Of a stretch of DNA of 64,000 nucleotides, positions 1 through 7,762 are shown piece after piece. Source of the stretch: CAYLJJ01 sp964384025 (lineage in GTDB: Bacteria; Myxococcota_A; Bradymonadia; UBA7976; UBA1532); the NCBI GenBank assembly GCA_964384025.1, contig CAYLJJ010000013.1, positions 1 to 64,000 on the forward strand, in the 5' to 3' direction. The number at the start of each line of letters is the position of its first letter. The stretch's first letter is position 1. Below the pieces are notes generated by a model that saw only the letters and a program-made list of their open reading frames with translations, made no database searches and was not told the origin of the DNA. The translations under genes and the position numbers were made by a program.

Positions 1-145
1 CTTCACCAGCAGCGCCCGCTTCACCAGCGCCACCTGTACCTGCTTCCTTTACAAAGCCCAGATCCTCATAAGCAGAATCACAGTCACACTCCAACACCTC
101 GATAGGGTTGCAGGCCAGAAGACACCCCAGGAAAAAATAGCGCAT
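1..145 (-). CDS. Lipoprotein, 3'-truncated by window edge
   Basis: The reading frame is open from an ATG at 145 to the window edge, so only the first 48 codons are seen. It starts MRYFFLGCLLACNPIEV, a short basic/hydrophobic signal with an LLAC lipobox, so Cys12 should become the lipidated N-terminus. A GAGGG ribosome site lies a few bases upstream. After a Cys/Asp-rich stretch the chain becomes Gly/Ala/Glu-rich (AGTGGAGEAGAAGE), like the low-complexity linkers of secreted proteins in this lineage. It is divergent from the sigma54 activator at 251. The function cannot be told from this fragment. Confidence 0.6.
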   Translation of the reverse strand, partial: MRYFFLGCLLACNPIEVLECDCDSAYEDLGFVKEAGTGGAGEAGAAGE

Positions 146-211
146 ATATCCCTCAGCGAATTTCAAAGCCAAAGTAGCAAATCAGAAGCAGCTTGAGCAT
201 TCCCAAACCCC

Positions 212-217
212 TATAAT
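212..217 (+). promoter_or_regulatory. Possible -10 element for the activator gene
   Basis: A perfect TATAAT lies 34 bases before the ATG at 251. The best -35-like hexamer, TTGAGC at 193-198, is only 13 bases upstream, shorter than the usual 16-18, so the promoter assignment is weak. Confidence 0.3.
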
Positions 218-250
218 CGAAATCCCAGGGGGAGAATCGGAGTTCTTATT

Positions 251-1954
251 ATGAAGAGCAGCTCTCTAGACACCATGTTGAGCAGCATTGAGCAGCTCAC
301 AGGAGGAGTCTACTTTGCGGTAGATGCCGAACAGAATGTCATCGCCTTTAGCCAGGGGATGGAGGCGCTCACTGGACGCAAACGGGAAGAGGTTCTGGGA
401 CGACACTGCCTTAACGCCTTTCGCTGTCCCAACTGTTTAAAGGGTTGTCGCCTCTTTGAACGGGGCTCCATCGACTCCTCGGAGATGGAGTTTTTCCGCT
501 CTGATGGCAGCTCCGTCGAAGTGTTTAAGAGCGGCCGACTGATTCAGGATCCAGAGCTGGGGACCTATGGAATCGAGTGGGTGCGCTTGAGCCGGGAAAG
601 TAAAAACGCTCGTTCAGCTTCACCAACACAGCGATTTGATCGACTCTTGGAGAGCCTAAATCGCTCTTTCATCGCCCTGGATGAGAAGTTTCAGATCCTA
701 CAACTCTCCAGGAAACTCCCTCAGCTCTTAGGATATCCACTTCAGGAGTTGCTGGGGCTGCCCATCTCTCAGCTGTTGGGGGAGCGTCTCTTGGGAGCAG
801 AGAGCGAGCTGCGCACGTCACTTCTCGCAGGGGAGCGACGTGAAGGTCTACGAGCACTCCTTCCACTGAAGAAGGGAACGGAGACTGTCTCTCTCTCTGC
901 TGCAGCGGTCCAAACCCCTGATGAGCTGACCGAATTCTCGGGGGGTTGTATGGCCAATGCTCGCTATCTATTGATGATCAGGCCCTCAGAGGAGAAACAG
1001 GTCCCCCACTTTGAGGGTTTCGTGACTCGCTCTGAGCGTATCCGCCCCATCTTTCGCCTTATCGATCATCTTCATGGCAATGATGCGCTGATCCTGATCA
1101 CAGGAGAGAGCGGCACAGGAAAGGAGCTGATCGCCAAGGCGATCCACAGTCGTTCTCATCGCGCCTCTGGGCCTTTTGTGACGGTCAACTGCGGGGCGAT
1201 CCCAGGAGATCTCCTGGAGAGTGAACTTTTTGGTCATGTGCGAGGGGCGTTTACTGGAGCGATCCGCGACAAACCGGGCCGTTTTCAACTGGCGGAGGGT
1301 GGGACCCTCTTCTTGGATGAGATCGGGGATCTCTCCCTCCCCTTGCAGGTCAAGCTTCTTCGGGTGCTCCAAGAGGGGACCTATGAGGCGGTCGGTGATC
1401 CGCACCCAAGACGGGTAAAGGCCCGCGTGGTAGCGGCCACCCATCGTGATCTAGCTTTGGAGGTCAGAGAGCGGCGCTTTCGTGAAGATCTCTACTACCG
1501 CCTTCGAGTGATCCCCATTGAGATCCCTCCCTTGCGAGAGCGACGTGAAGATCTGGATCTGCTTATTCAGCACCTCCTGGAGCGCATCGGGCTACGACGA
1601 GCGCGGGCTCTACGCCTCTCTCCCTCTGCGATGCGCTGCCTGCTCTCTCACCCCTGGCCCGGTAATGTTCGAGAGATGGAGAACGCCCTGGAGTACTCCA
1701 CCGCTGTCTGTGAAGGCCAAACGATCCATGAAAATGATCTGCCTCAAGAGATCAGGGCCTCCACCCTCTCCCTTCTTCCCAAGTCTGAACCTGAGCCTCC
1801 CCTTCAAGAAGCAAATCAACAGGAACAAGCCGAAGTTCAGCGTATCCGAACAGCTCTAAGAGCAACACAGGGACGGCGTCAGGAAGCAGCTGAGCATCTG
1901 GGCATCAGCCGGTGGACCCTCTGGCGCAAAATGAAAGAGCATGGTATCCGCTGA
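251..1954 (+). CDS. Sigma54-dependent activator with Cys-bearing PAS domain (FisR-like)
   Basis: A 567-residue enhancer-binding protein for RNA polymerase-sigma54. An N-terminal PAS domain (about 10-110) carries a cysteine cluster at C53, C59, C62 and C66. A second PAS-like domain spans about 126-225. The AAA+ domain (about 258-490) has Walker A GESGTGKE at 285-292, the sigma54-contacting GAFTGA loop at 332-337 and Walker B around 351-360. A Fis-type helix-turn-helix ends the protein. FisR proteins of this layout sense sulfane sulfur through N-terminal cysteines and switch on sqr/pdo genes. Here the next gene is an SQR preceded by a -24/-12 promoter and palindromic sites, which supports the same job. 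The cysteine spacing differs from what I recall for characterised FisR. Confidence 0.85.
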   Translation: MKSSSLDTMLSSIEQLTGGVYFAVDAEQNVIAFSQGMEALTGRKREEVLGRHCLNAFRCPNCLKGCRLFERGSIDSSEMEFFRSDGSSVEVFKSGRLIQDPELGTYGIEWVRLSRESKNARSASPTQRFDRLLESLNRSFIALDEKFQILQLSRKLPQLLGYPLQELLGLPISQLLGERLLGAESELRTSLLAGERREGLRALLPLKKGTETVSLSAAAVQTPDELTEFSGGCMANARYLLMIRPSEEKQVPHFEGFVTRSERIRPIFRLIDHLHGNDALILITGESGTGKELIAKAIHSRSHRASGPFVTVNCGAIPGDLLESELFGHVRGAFTGAIRDKPGRFQLAEGGTLFLDEIGDLSLPLQVKLLRVLQEGTYEAVGDPHPRRVKARVVAATHRDLALEVRERRFREDLYYRLRVIPIEIPPLRERREDLDLLIQHLLERIGLRRARALRLSPSAMRCLLSHPWPGNVREMENALEYSTAVCEGQTIHENDLPQEIRASTLSLLPKSEPEPPLQEANQQEQAEVQRIRTALRATQGRRQEAAEHLGISRWTLWRKMKEHGIR

Positions 1955-1955
1955 C

Positions 1956-1989
1956 TGCACCATGGTGCACCGTGGTGCACCATGGTGCA
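1956..1989. promoter_or_regulatory. 10-bp-phased palindromic upstream activator site
   Basis: TGGTGCACC-type units recur at exactly 10-bp steps (1961-1970, 1971-1980, 1981-1990), that is, on one face of the helix. The 34-bp block is almost perfectly self-complementary, with a mismatch only at the centre, and contains a perfect 16-bp palindrome at 1975-1990. It starts one base after the activator stop codon and ends about 65 bp before a sigma54 promoter, the usual place for an enhancer bound by a Fis-type activator. Confidence 0.65.
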
Positions 1990-2053
1990 CCATATGCGCA
2001 AGTCTCGTTAAGTTTCCCTCTCGTGAGTTCTAGATATCCTCTGCAAATTAGGG

Positions 2054-2070
2054 TTGGCCTTTATGTTGCA
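2054..2070 (+). promoter_or_regulatory. Sigma54 (-24/-12) promoter of the sqr operon
   Basis: TTGGCCTTTATGTTGCA has the GG (2056-2057) and GC (2068-2069) dinucleotides separated by exactly 10 bases, and matches the TTGGC/TTGCA halves well. Transcription would start near 2081, shortly before the SQR start at 2109. Confidence 0.75.
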
Positions 2071-2108
2071 TCTCCGGCTGATTCAGTCATATTGAAGTGG
2101 AGAGATGT

Positions 2109-3338
2109 GTGAAGAAGCTCGTAATTCTTGGTGCAGGCACAGCCGGAACGATGATGCTGAACAAGCTCTGGAAAGATCTTCATTCTGATGAATGGAAGAT
2201 CAGCATTGTTGATCAGAGCGAGACGCACTATTATCAACCCGGATTTCTTTTTATGCCCTTCGGGATTTATAACCCAAAGGACGTAATTAAGCCTAAGAGA
2301 GATTTTTTTCCTACAGGCGTCGAGTTTATTCGTTCAAGCATAGAGGTCATCGAAACAGACAAACAGCGTGTTCGTCTGGGGAATGGCATCTATCTCCATT
2401 ATGATCTGCTCATCATCGCTACCGGAACAACCACAAGGCCCATGGAGAATCAGGGCCTTATGGGATCAGGGTGGTATAAGAACATCTTTGATTTCTATAG
2501 CTTTGAGGGGGCCAAGGCCCTCAGTCGCAAGTTGAGGAGTTGGGAGGGGGGCAAGCTGATCCTCAACGTGGTAGAGATGCCGATCAAATGCCCTGTGGCT
2601 CCCCTTGAGTTCCTCATGTTGGCGGATTGGTACTTCCACAAGCGAGGTATTCGTAACCGGGTGGAGATCGAGTATGTCACTCCTCTGGATGGCGCCTTCA
2701 CCAAACCCCGAGCTTCAGCGATGTTGGGGGATATCCTCGCGCGGAAAAATATCAAGGTTACTTCAGAGTTCAACTTCTCAGAGGCAGATCCCGAGAAGCG
2801 CCTGATCCGCTCCTATGATGATCGTGAGGTTGACTACGACCTCCTGATCAGCATCCCCACCAATATGGGGAGCGATCTCATCGAGCGTTCAGATATGGGG
2901 GATGAGCTGAACTATGTTGCGACACACCCCAAGACCCTCCAGTCCAAGGAGCATGAGAATATCTTTGTGATTGGAGACGCAACGGATCTGCCCTCCTCCA
3001 AGGCAGGCTCGGTGGCTCACTTCCAAGCTGATGTTCTCCATGAAAATATCCTTCGTTATATCGATGGCTTAGAGCTGAAACCGGACTTTGACGGCCACGC
3101 CAACTGCTTCATCGAGTCAGGCTTCGGTAAAGGGATCCTCATCGACTTCAACTATGATGTGGAGCCGCTCCCCGGAAAGTTCCCTCTCCCTGGACTTGGT
3201 CCCTTCTCCCTGTTAGAGGAGACTCGGATGAACCACTGGGGGAAGATGACCTTCCGATGGGTTTATTGGAACCTCCTCCTCAAAGGTGCTGAGATCCCAC
3301 TTGAGCCTCAGATGGCGATGGCGGGTAAGAGGCCGTGA
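2109..3338 (+). CDS. sqr: Sulfide:quinone oxidoreductase-like flavoprotein
   Basis: A 409-residue two-dinucleotide-binding-domain flavoprotein that should oxidise sulfide to sulfane sulfur and pass electrons to the quinone pool at the inner membrane face. It shows an N-terminal FAD motif GAGTAG (8-13), the SQR-typical HYYQPGFLFMPFG block, a second FAD motif ending IGDATDLP, and two well-placed cysteines, C161 (KCPVAP) and C333. These are likely the pair bridging the flavin; the third cysteine of some SQR types is not evident. GTG at 2109 is chosen because GTGGAGAG just upstream is a good ribosome site; an in-frame GTG at 2097 would add four residues. Other flavocytochrome-type sulfide oxidoreductases are less likely. 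Confidence 0.85.
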   Translation: MKKLVILGAGTAGTMMLNKLWKDLHSDEWKISIVDQSETHYYQPGFLFMPFGIYNPKDVIKPKRDFFPTGVEFIRSSIEVIETDKQRVRLGNGIYLHYDLLIIATGTTTRPMENQGLMGSGWYKNIFDFYSFEGAKALSRKLRSWEGGKLILNVVEMPIKCPVAPLEFLMLADWYFHKRGIRNRVEIEYVTPLDGAFTKPRASAMLGDILARKNIKVTSEFNFSEADPEKRLIRSYDDREVDYDLLISIPTNMGSDLIERSDMGDELNYVATHPKTLQSKEHENIFVIGDATDLPSSKAGSVAHFQADVLHENILRYIDGLELKPDFDGHANCFIESGFGKGILIDFNYDVEPLPGKFPLPGLGPFSLLEETRMNHWGKMTFRWVYWNLLLKGAEIPLEPQMAMAGKRP

Positions 3339-4033
3339 AGGAGATGGAACTGAGCGCTGGACAGGGAGATATTCTCCAAGAGCTGAACCGAAAGATGGAT
3401 CTCCTCTCAGAGCAGATCGACTCCATCCAGAAACGTCATCAGGCGCTGGAGGAGCTTAAGACAGATATTCAGCCTATCGTTAATGATGGCTACCATCTCC
3501 TGGTTGAGGAGTTGGAGCAGGTGGGGGAGGCCTTCACCCTCGATGATCTCTTCGAGCTTGGGCGCAGGCTTCTGCGTTCTACTCGAACCCTGAATAAGGC
3601 CCTGGAGCAACTCAACAGCCTGGATGGGCTCTTGAGCGACTTAGGTCCCCTGGGTAAAGAGATCTTCTCTTCCCTCCTAGAGCAGCTGAGCGCTTTGGAG
3701 AAAGAGGGGCATCTGGATAACCTCAGAGAGCTGGCCGAGTTGATGAAGGCTCTGTCAGAGGAGCTGAAGGTTGAAGACCTCTCAAACTTGAGGTCGGCGC
3801 TCCCCAGCTTTGTTCAACTCCTGCGCCTGGGCACCCAAACTCAGGTCCTAGAGCTGCTCAAAGGTTCCCTAGAGAGTCTCAGTCAACCCGCTCCCCCTGC
3901 TCCAGGGGTCTTTGGGATGTTGAAGGTGATGAAGGATCCTGAGATTCGGCAGGGGTTGGGCTTGGCTCTTCAGATGCTTCGCCAGATGGGTCGATTGAAC
4001 CAGTATAACAAACAGATCACTCAAGAACAGTAG
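3335..4033 (+). CDS. DUF1641 helical protein
   Basis: A 232-residue, almost wholly helical protein. The N-terminal half is coiled-coil-like and rich in Leu/Glu. The C-terminus (GVFGMLKVMKDPEIRQGL) has the Pro-Glu-Ile-Arg and Leu pattern of DUF1641. It starts at a GTG overlapping the sqr stop codon by 4 bp, so it is translationally coupled to sqr. DUF1641 proteins recur beside sqr and formate dehydrogenase genes, but their biochemistry is not established. A role as partner or membrane adaptor of the SQR is inference. Confidence 0.75.
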   Translation: MKEMELSAGQGDILQELNRKMDLLSEQIDSIQKRHQALEELKTDIQPIVNDGYHLLVEELEQVGEAFTLDDLFELGRRLLRSTRTLNKALEQLNSLDGLLSDLGPLGKEIFSSLLEQLSALEKEGHLDNLRELAELMKALSEELKVEDLSNLRSALPSFVQLLRLGTQTQVLELLKGSLESLSQPAPPAPGVFGMLKVMKDPEIRQGLGLALQMLRQMGRLNQYNKQITQEQ

Positions 4034-4061
4034 AGCGCGAAAAGGCGCAAAGGAGAGAGAC

Positions 4062-4379
4062 ATGGCAACCATGACCTACGCAGGGATCGATGTCGAGGTT
4101 GATGATAAGGGTTTTATGATCAAGTCTGACCAATGGACTCGAGAGATCGCTCAACATATCGCTACCGAGGCTGGGATCCCTGAGTTGAACGCAGATCATT
4201 GGAAGGTCCTTGAGTTCTGCCGTAAAGACGCTGCTGAGAAAGGTAAGGTTCCTGGTCTACGGCGCATCTCTAAGCAGACAGGAGTTGCAACTCGCAGCCT
4301 CTACACCCTCTTTCCCAAGGGTCCTGGCAAATTGGCTGCGAAGTGCGCTGGTTTGACCCAGCCCAAAGGCTGTGTCTGA
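4062..4379 (+). CDS. dsrC: DsrC/TusE-family sulfur carrier
   Basis: A 105-residue small sulfur-transfer protein. The C-terminal arm has both redox cysteines of true DsrC: one in AAKCAGL and the penultimate-region Cys in PKGCV, ten residues apart. This pair can carry a persulfide or trisulfide. TusE-only proteins usually keep only the last one. A ribosome site (GGAGAGA) precedes the ATG. With no dsrAB in the window, the likely role is to accept sulfane sulfur from the SQR via the DsrE-type protein encoded next. Confidence 0.9.
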   Translation: MATMTYAGIDVEVDDKGFMIKSDQWTREIAQHIATEAGIPELNADHWKVLEFCRKDAAEKGKVPGLRRISKQTGVATRSLYTLFPKGPGKLAAKCAGLTQPKGCV

Positions 4380-4381
4380 TC

Positions 4382-4843
4382 ATGGCTGAAAGAAAACTGA
4401 CGGTTATCTGCTCTAAGGGCACTCTAGATATGGCCTACCCTGGCCTGATCCTCGCCAATGCAGCGCGTATGGCAGGTATAGAGGCAGGGATCTTCTTCAC
4501 CTTTTGGGGCCTTGACTTGGTCACCAAGGCTAAGGTGGACAAGCTTAAGGTCGCTACGGTAGGTAACCCCTCTATGGGGATGCCGACCATGCTCGGTGGT
4601 CTCCCTGGGATCTCCGCGATGGCTTCTAAGATGATGAAGAAGCAGATCGAGGAGTTGGAGCTGCCCACTATCCGTGAGCTGCTGGAAGATCTTGAAGAAG
4701 CTGGCTGTGAGATGTACGCCTGTCGAATGGCTATGGATATGATGAAGTTGGAGAAAGATGATCTCCTGCCTCAGGTCAAGGAGATCATCTCCGCGATGGA
4801 CTTTATGGATATTTCTGAGGACGCCCAGATCGTCTTTGTCTGA
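4382..4843 (+). CDS. DsrE2-like sulfur transferase
   Basis: A 153-residue DsrE/DsrF-superfamily protein starting MAERKLTVICSKGTLD two bases after the dsrC stop. The SKGTLDMAYP start, the Gly-rich middle (GMPTMLGGLPGISAM) and the late cysteines (AGCEMYACRMAM) match the DsrE2 group, where a Cys in the last block carries the persulfide. The longer open frame beginning at 4343 overlaps dsrC and is not needed. It probably mobilises sulfane sulfur to or from DsrC. Confidence 0.85.
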   Translation: MAERKLTVICSKGTLDMAYPGLILANAARMAGIEAGIFFTFWGLDLVTKAKVDKLKVATVGNPSMGMPTMLGGLPGISAMASKMMKKQIEELELPTIRELLEDLEEAGCEMYACRMAMDMMKLEKDDLLPQVKEIISAMDFMDISEDAQIVFV

Positions 4844-4852
4844 GGGGAAGAG

Positions 4853-5182
4853 ATGGATGAAATCTCTGAAGCCCAAAAGAACACAGATTATCGAGACCTT
4901 GACCTGAGCGAGCTTGCTCTGGATAAAGCAGTTCAGCTCCTCAAGGCGCTGGGACATAGACACCGCCTTCGTATCGTGGGTTGTCTTATTTCCCAAGAAC
5001 GCCATGTCGCAGAGATGGCAGAGCTCCTCAAAATCAACCCTTCCATCGTTTCTCAGCAACTCCGCATTCTTCGCCTAAACCAGTTGGTCAAGCGACGTTT
5101 TGAGAATGGTCGAGCCAATTATCGAATCCAGGATTCCTGCGTAAGGTCTATCCTAGAGGCTCTGCTCTGTCCCAAAAAGTGA
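4853..5182 (+). CDS. ArsR-family repressor, SqrR/BigR-like persulfide sensor
   Basis: A 109-residue winged-helix regulator: the recognition region (AELLKINPSIVSQQLRILR) lies in the middle and a beta-wing follows. C44 lies in the second helix (RIVGCLI) and C106 in the last helix, with C96 nearby. SqrR and BigR use an equivalent pair (about positions 41/42 and 107/108) to sense persulfides, and metal-site His/Cys clusters of other ArsR proteins are not obvious. It is the last gene of the sulfide operon, so auto-repression of that operon, in addition to sigma54 activation, is likely. Confidence 0.75.
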   Translation: MDEISEAQKNTDYRDLDLSELALDKAVQLLKALGHRHRLRIVGCLISQERHVAEMAELLKINPSIVSQQLRILRLNQLVKRRFENGRANYRIQDSCVRSILEALLCPKK

Positions 5183-5227
5183 GAGAACTCCTCCTCCTTG
5201 TTGACTCCCCTTGATTCTGCTTCTACC

Positions 5228-5250
5228 GGTTCGCTGAACCAGGGATTTTC
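5228..5250. terminator. Weak hairpin between convergent genes
   Basis: GGTTC-GCT-GAACC (5228-5240) is a 5-bp hairpin followed by AGGGATTTTC. It lies between the converging arsR and kinase genes and could act as a weak terminator for the sulfide operon. Confidence 0.25.
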
Positions 5251-5275
5251 TCGCAATTTTCCTGCTTCGACGAAA

Positions 5276-6883
5276 CTAGTTCAGGAGTGAAAATACGATC
5301 AAAGAGAGACCCAGAAGAGCGATAACGCTTAAAAACAGACTCAAACCCAAGTTTTCTTTGAGGGCCTTGGGGAAGAATGAGCGTTTCTGAACCAAGCGGG
5401 CTGAAGTCAGTCCCCGATTGATGGAATACTCGGAATTTCCTGGGTTATTTCGTTGTCCTCTTGACTTTGATGGTCTCTGAGGAGGGGTCGAAGGTCGATG
5501 GTTACGCGAGAGATTCTGAACTTGAGGGGGAGCTGCTCCTCCAGCCTTGGAAGGCTGATGAGAGAGGGAGCCTCGGTTTTGAGGAGGAGGGTTGGAAGGC
5601 TGATGAGAGAGGGAGCCTCGGTTTTGAGAAGAAGGGTTGGAAGGCTGATGAGAGAGGGAGCCTCGGTTTTGAGGAGGGTTGGAGGGATGAAGGGGGAGAG
5701 GAGCCCGGTTCTGAAGAGGGTGACCGCCTGCTTGGACAGGGAGAGGCTTTTGACTGGGCGATGCAGGAGTTTGAGAATGAGCGCTGGGAAAGCGTGTCAC
5801 CAAGCCCCCATAGTGTCCTGGTCGATCTTCTACGAGCGTGGTGTCTTGATCCTCTGAAGGGGTCGTTGAGGTCCCAAAGATATCTTGGAGTGGCTGCATT
5901 GGATCAGATCGAGAGATCTGAACTCGCCGACCGAGGAGCTCTAGAGCTTCCCACATCTCTCGAGCCTGAGTGAAACGTTGGCTGGGATCCTTCTCCAACG
6001 CCCTGAAGATGATCTTTTGTAGATCGGGATCGATACCTGGAATGTGCCCAATGAGGGGAGGGGGAGGATCCTTGATATGTTTAAAAACCACCGAGAAGGG
6101 AGTGTCCCCCTCGAAAGGGGGAGTTCCCTTGAGCATCTCATAAGCCACCACACCAACGGAGTAGAGATCTGTGGTTGGGCCTGGAGGGGCCAGGCCCTGA
6201 GCTTGCTCAGGTGCCATATATTCAGGGGTCCCAAAGACCAAGCCGGTTCGAGTGAGATTGTCATCGCCCGCCTGCTCTTTGACGATGCCAAAGTCCATGA
6301 TCGTGGCGTGGCCCTCGGGGGAAAGCATGATGTTTCCAGGCTTGATATCTCGGTGGATCAAGCCCTGGTTGTGAGCATGATCGAGACCCTTGCAGATCTG
6401 AATGATGATGGAACGGACCTCTTTTGATGAAAAGCGCTCGTTACGGAGCCTCATCCGATCCAGAAGCTGAGCGATCGTCTCTCCTTCCAGATGCTTCATC
6501 GCAAAGTAGTGAAAGTTTTCCTGCTGCCCAATTGCATAGACCGGGACGATGTTGGGATGATCCAACCGAGCCATCGCCTGAGCTTCTTTTTTGAAGCGGC
6601 TGATGATCTCCGTCTCGGTATTGAACTTCTCAGGAAGTACCTTGATCGCTACAAAGCGGCCCAGAGAGGTGTCCTTGCCTCGGTAGACGATCCCCATCCC
6701 CCCACGCCCCAACTCTGAGAGGATCTTAAATTTTCCATCAAAGACGGCGCCGAGCATAACGGGATTGTTTTGAAGGCTGTTGTGATCCAACTCAGCCTGA
6801 ACATCGATCCCACAATGCTCACAAAAACGCCGTCCTGGATCATTTTGCTGACCACAGCGAGGACAAGTTTTCATGAGGTCCAT
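5276..6883 (-). CDS. Zinc-ribbon Ser/Thr protein kinase with TM anchor
   Basis: A 535-residue PknB-type kinase. The N-terminus is a four-Cys zinc ribbon (CPRCGQQN...FCEHCG). The kinase domain (about 50-320) has a Gly-rich loop GRGGMG, the AIKVL lysine, HRDIKPGN, a DFG (MDFGIVK) and an APE-type GTPEYMAPEQ. A Pro/Ser/Gln/Asn-rich linker follows, including a 15-residue tandem repeat, then a single C-terminal TM helix (about 510-533), so the catalytic part is cytoplasmic. The start is at 6883; a second in-frame ATG at 6874 is equally possible. It is monocistronic and convergent with the sulfide operon. Confidence 0.9.
   Translation of the reverse strand: MDLMKTCPRCGQQNDPGRRFCEHCGIDVQAELDHNSLQNNPVMLGAVFDGKFKILSELGRGGMGIVYRGKDTSLGRFVAIKVLPEKFNTETEIISRFKKEAQAMARLDHPNIVPVYAIGQQENFHYFAMKHLEGETIAQLLDRMRLRNERFSSKEVRSIIIQICKGLDHAHNQGLIHRDIKPGNIMLSPEGHATIMDFGIVKEQAGDDNLTRTGLVFGTPEYMAPEQAQGLAPPGPTTDLYSVGVVAYEMLKGTPPFEGDTPFSVVFKHIKDPPPPLIGHIPGIDPDLQKIIFRALEKDPSQRFTQAREMWEALELLGRRVQISRSDPMQPLQDIFGTSTTPSEDQDTTLVEDRPGHYGGLVTRFPSAHSQTPASPSQKPLPVQAGGHPLQNRAPLPLHPSNPPQNRGSLSHQPSNPSSQNRGSLSHQPSNPPPQNRGSLSHQPSKAGGAAPPQVQNLSRNHRPSTPPQRPSKSRGQRNNPGNSEYSINRGLTSARLVQKRSFFPKALKENLGLSLFLSVIALLGLSLIVFSLLN
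5547..5685 (-). repeat. 45-bp in-frame tandem repeat in the kinase linker
   Basis: About three near-identical 45-bp units begin at 5547, 5592 and 5637, encoding a 15-residue Pro/Gln/Asn/Ser unit (PQNRGSLSHQPSNPP). Length is a multiple of three, so copy-number change would only alter linker length. Confidence 0.85.
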
Positions 6884-7057
6884 TTTGTGATGGCTAGAAG
6901 TTGCCGAGAATCCAAAAGATCTCCCGAATCGATTTTGGAGTATATGTGCAGCTCAAGAGCAGTCGCAATAGTTGAATCTTGAGCATTATGGTCCTCGATC
7001 TTTCCAAGACAAACAGCCATCTTCTAAAGTCCTCCCGCTTCCCTGTAAAGAGAGTGG

Positions 7058-7762
7058 ATGAAGATCTTAATCCTCAAAATGGGCAGCACTCTGCCCAAGC
7101 TCCTCCCTCGCTGGGGAGACTTCGAAGTGATGTTCGCCCGTGCTCTGGGCTGCTCCTTAGAGCGCTTTCAACTTATCGATGCTCAGCAAGAGCCCCTTCC
7201 CTCCCCTGAGGGCTTTGCGGGTGTTCTGGTGACGGGCAGCCCTCGCTCTGTCACCGAGGAGCTGCCCTGGTCTCAAGCGACAGGTCGCTGGCTCCTTCAA
7301 GCCGCAGCTCAGGGGCTGCCCATCTTGGGTGTTTGCTATGGGCATCAACTCATCGGAGCCGCTTTTGGAGGCTCGGTGGGCAAAAATAAAGCAGGTCGAG
7401 AGATGGGGCGCGTTGAGTTAGAGTGTTTAGAGGAGGATCTTCTCTTTGAGGGCTTATCTCCTCGCTTCTTCGGCTTTGAAACCCATGTGGATGCCATTTT
7501 AACCCCTCCTCCAGGGGCGATAGTTCTGGCGAAGAGCGCCCTCTGTCCGATACAGGCTCTCGCCATCGGGGAGAATCTACGCAGCGTCCAGTGGCACCCT
7601 GAGTTTAATGAGGAGATCTTGGCAACCTATGCCCAGGCTCGCGCTCAGGAACTTGAAGATGAGGGGATCTCAGCAAGGGCTGTCCTGGAGAGCTTGGCGC
7701 CCACAGAGAGCGGCCCTCAACTCCTGAGAAACTTTGCGCGCTATTTTATGGGTTTCCTATGA
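7058..7762 (+). CDS. Class I glutamine amidotransferase
   Basis: A 234-residue stand-alone GATase1. The nucleophile elbow GVCYGHQ supplies the catalytic Cys, and VQWHPEF supplies the His with the following Glu. TGSPRSV forms the oxyanion strand region. Proteins of this size resemble GMP-synthase-like amidotransferases (YfeJ/GuaA-N-like), which hydrolyse glutamine or gamma-glutamyl compounds; the substrate cannot be told. The last codons overlap the mobA start by 4 bp (ATGA), so the two are co-translated, but a shared pathway is not evident. Confidence 0.85.
   Translation: MKILILKMGSTLPKLLPRWGDFEVMFARALGCSLERFQLIDAQQEPLPSPEGFAGVLVTGSPRSVTEELPWSQATGRWLLQAAAQGLPILGVCYGHQLIGAAFGGSVGKNKAGREMGRVELECLEEDLLFEGLSPRFFGFETHVDAILTPPPGAIVLAKSALCPIQALAIGENLRSVQWHPEFNEEILATYAQARAQELEDEGISARAVLESLAPTESGPQLLRNFARYFMGFL

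Noticed and set aside
4424..5059. Long minus-strand open frame opposite dsrE2 and arsR
   Set aside because: It mirrors two well-recognised plus-strand genes and has no protein character or ribosome site.
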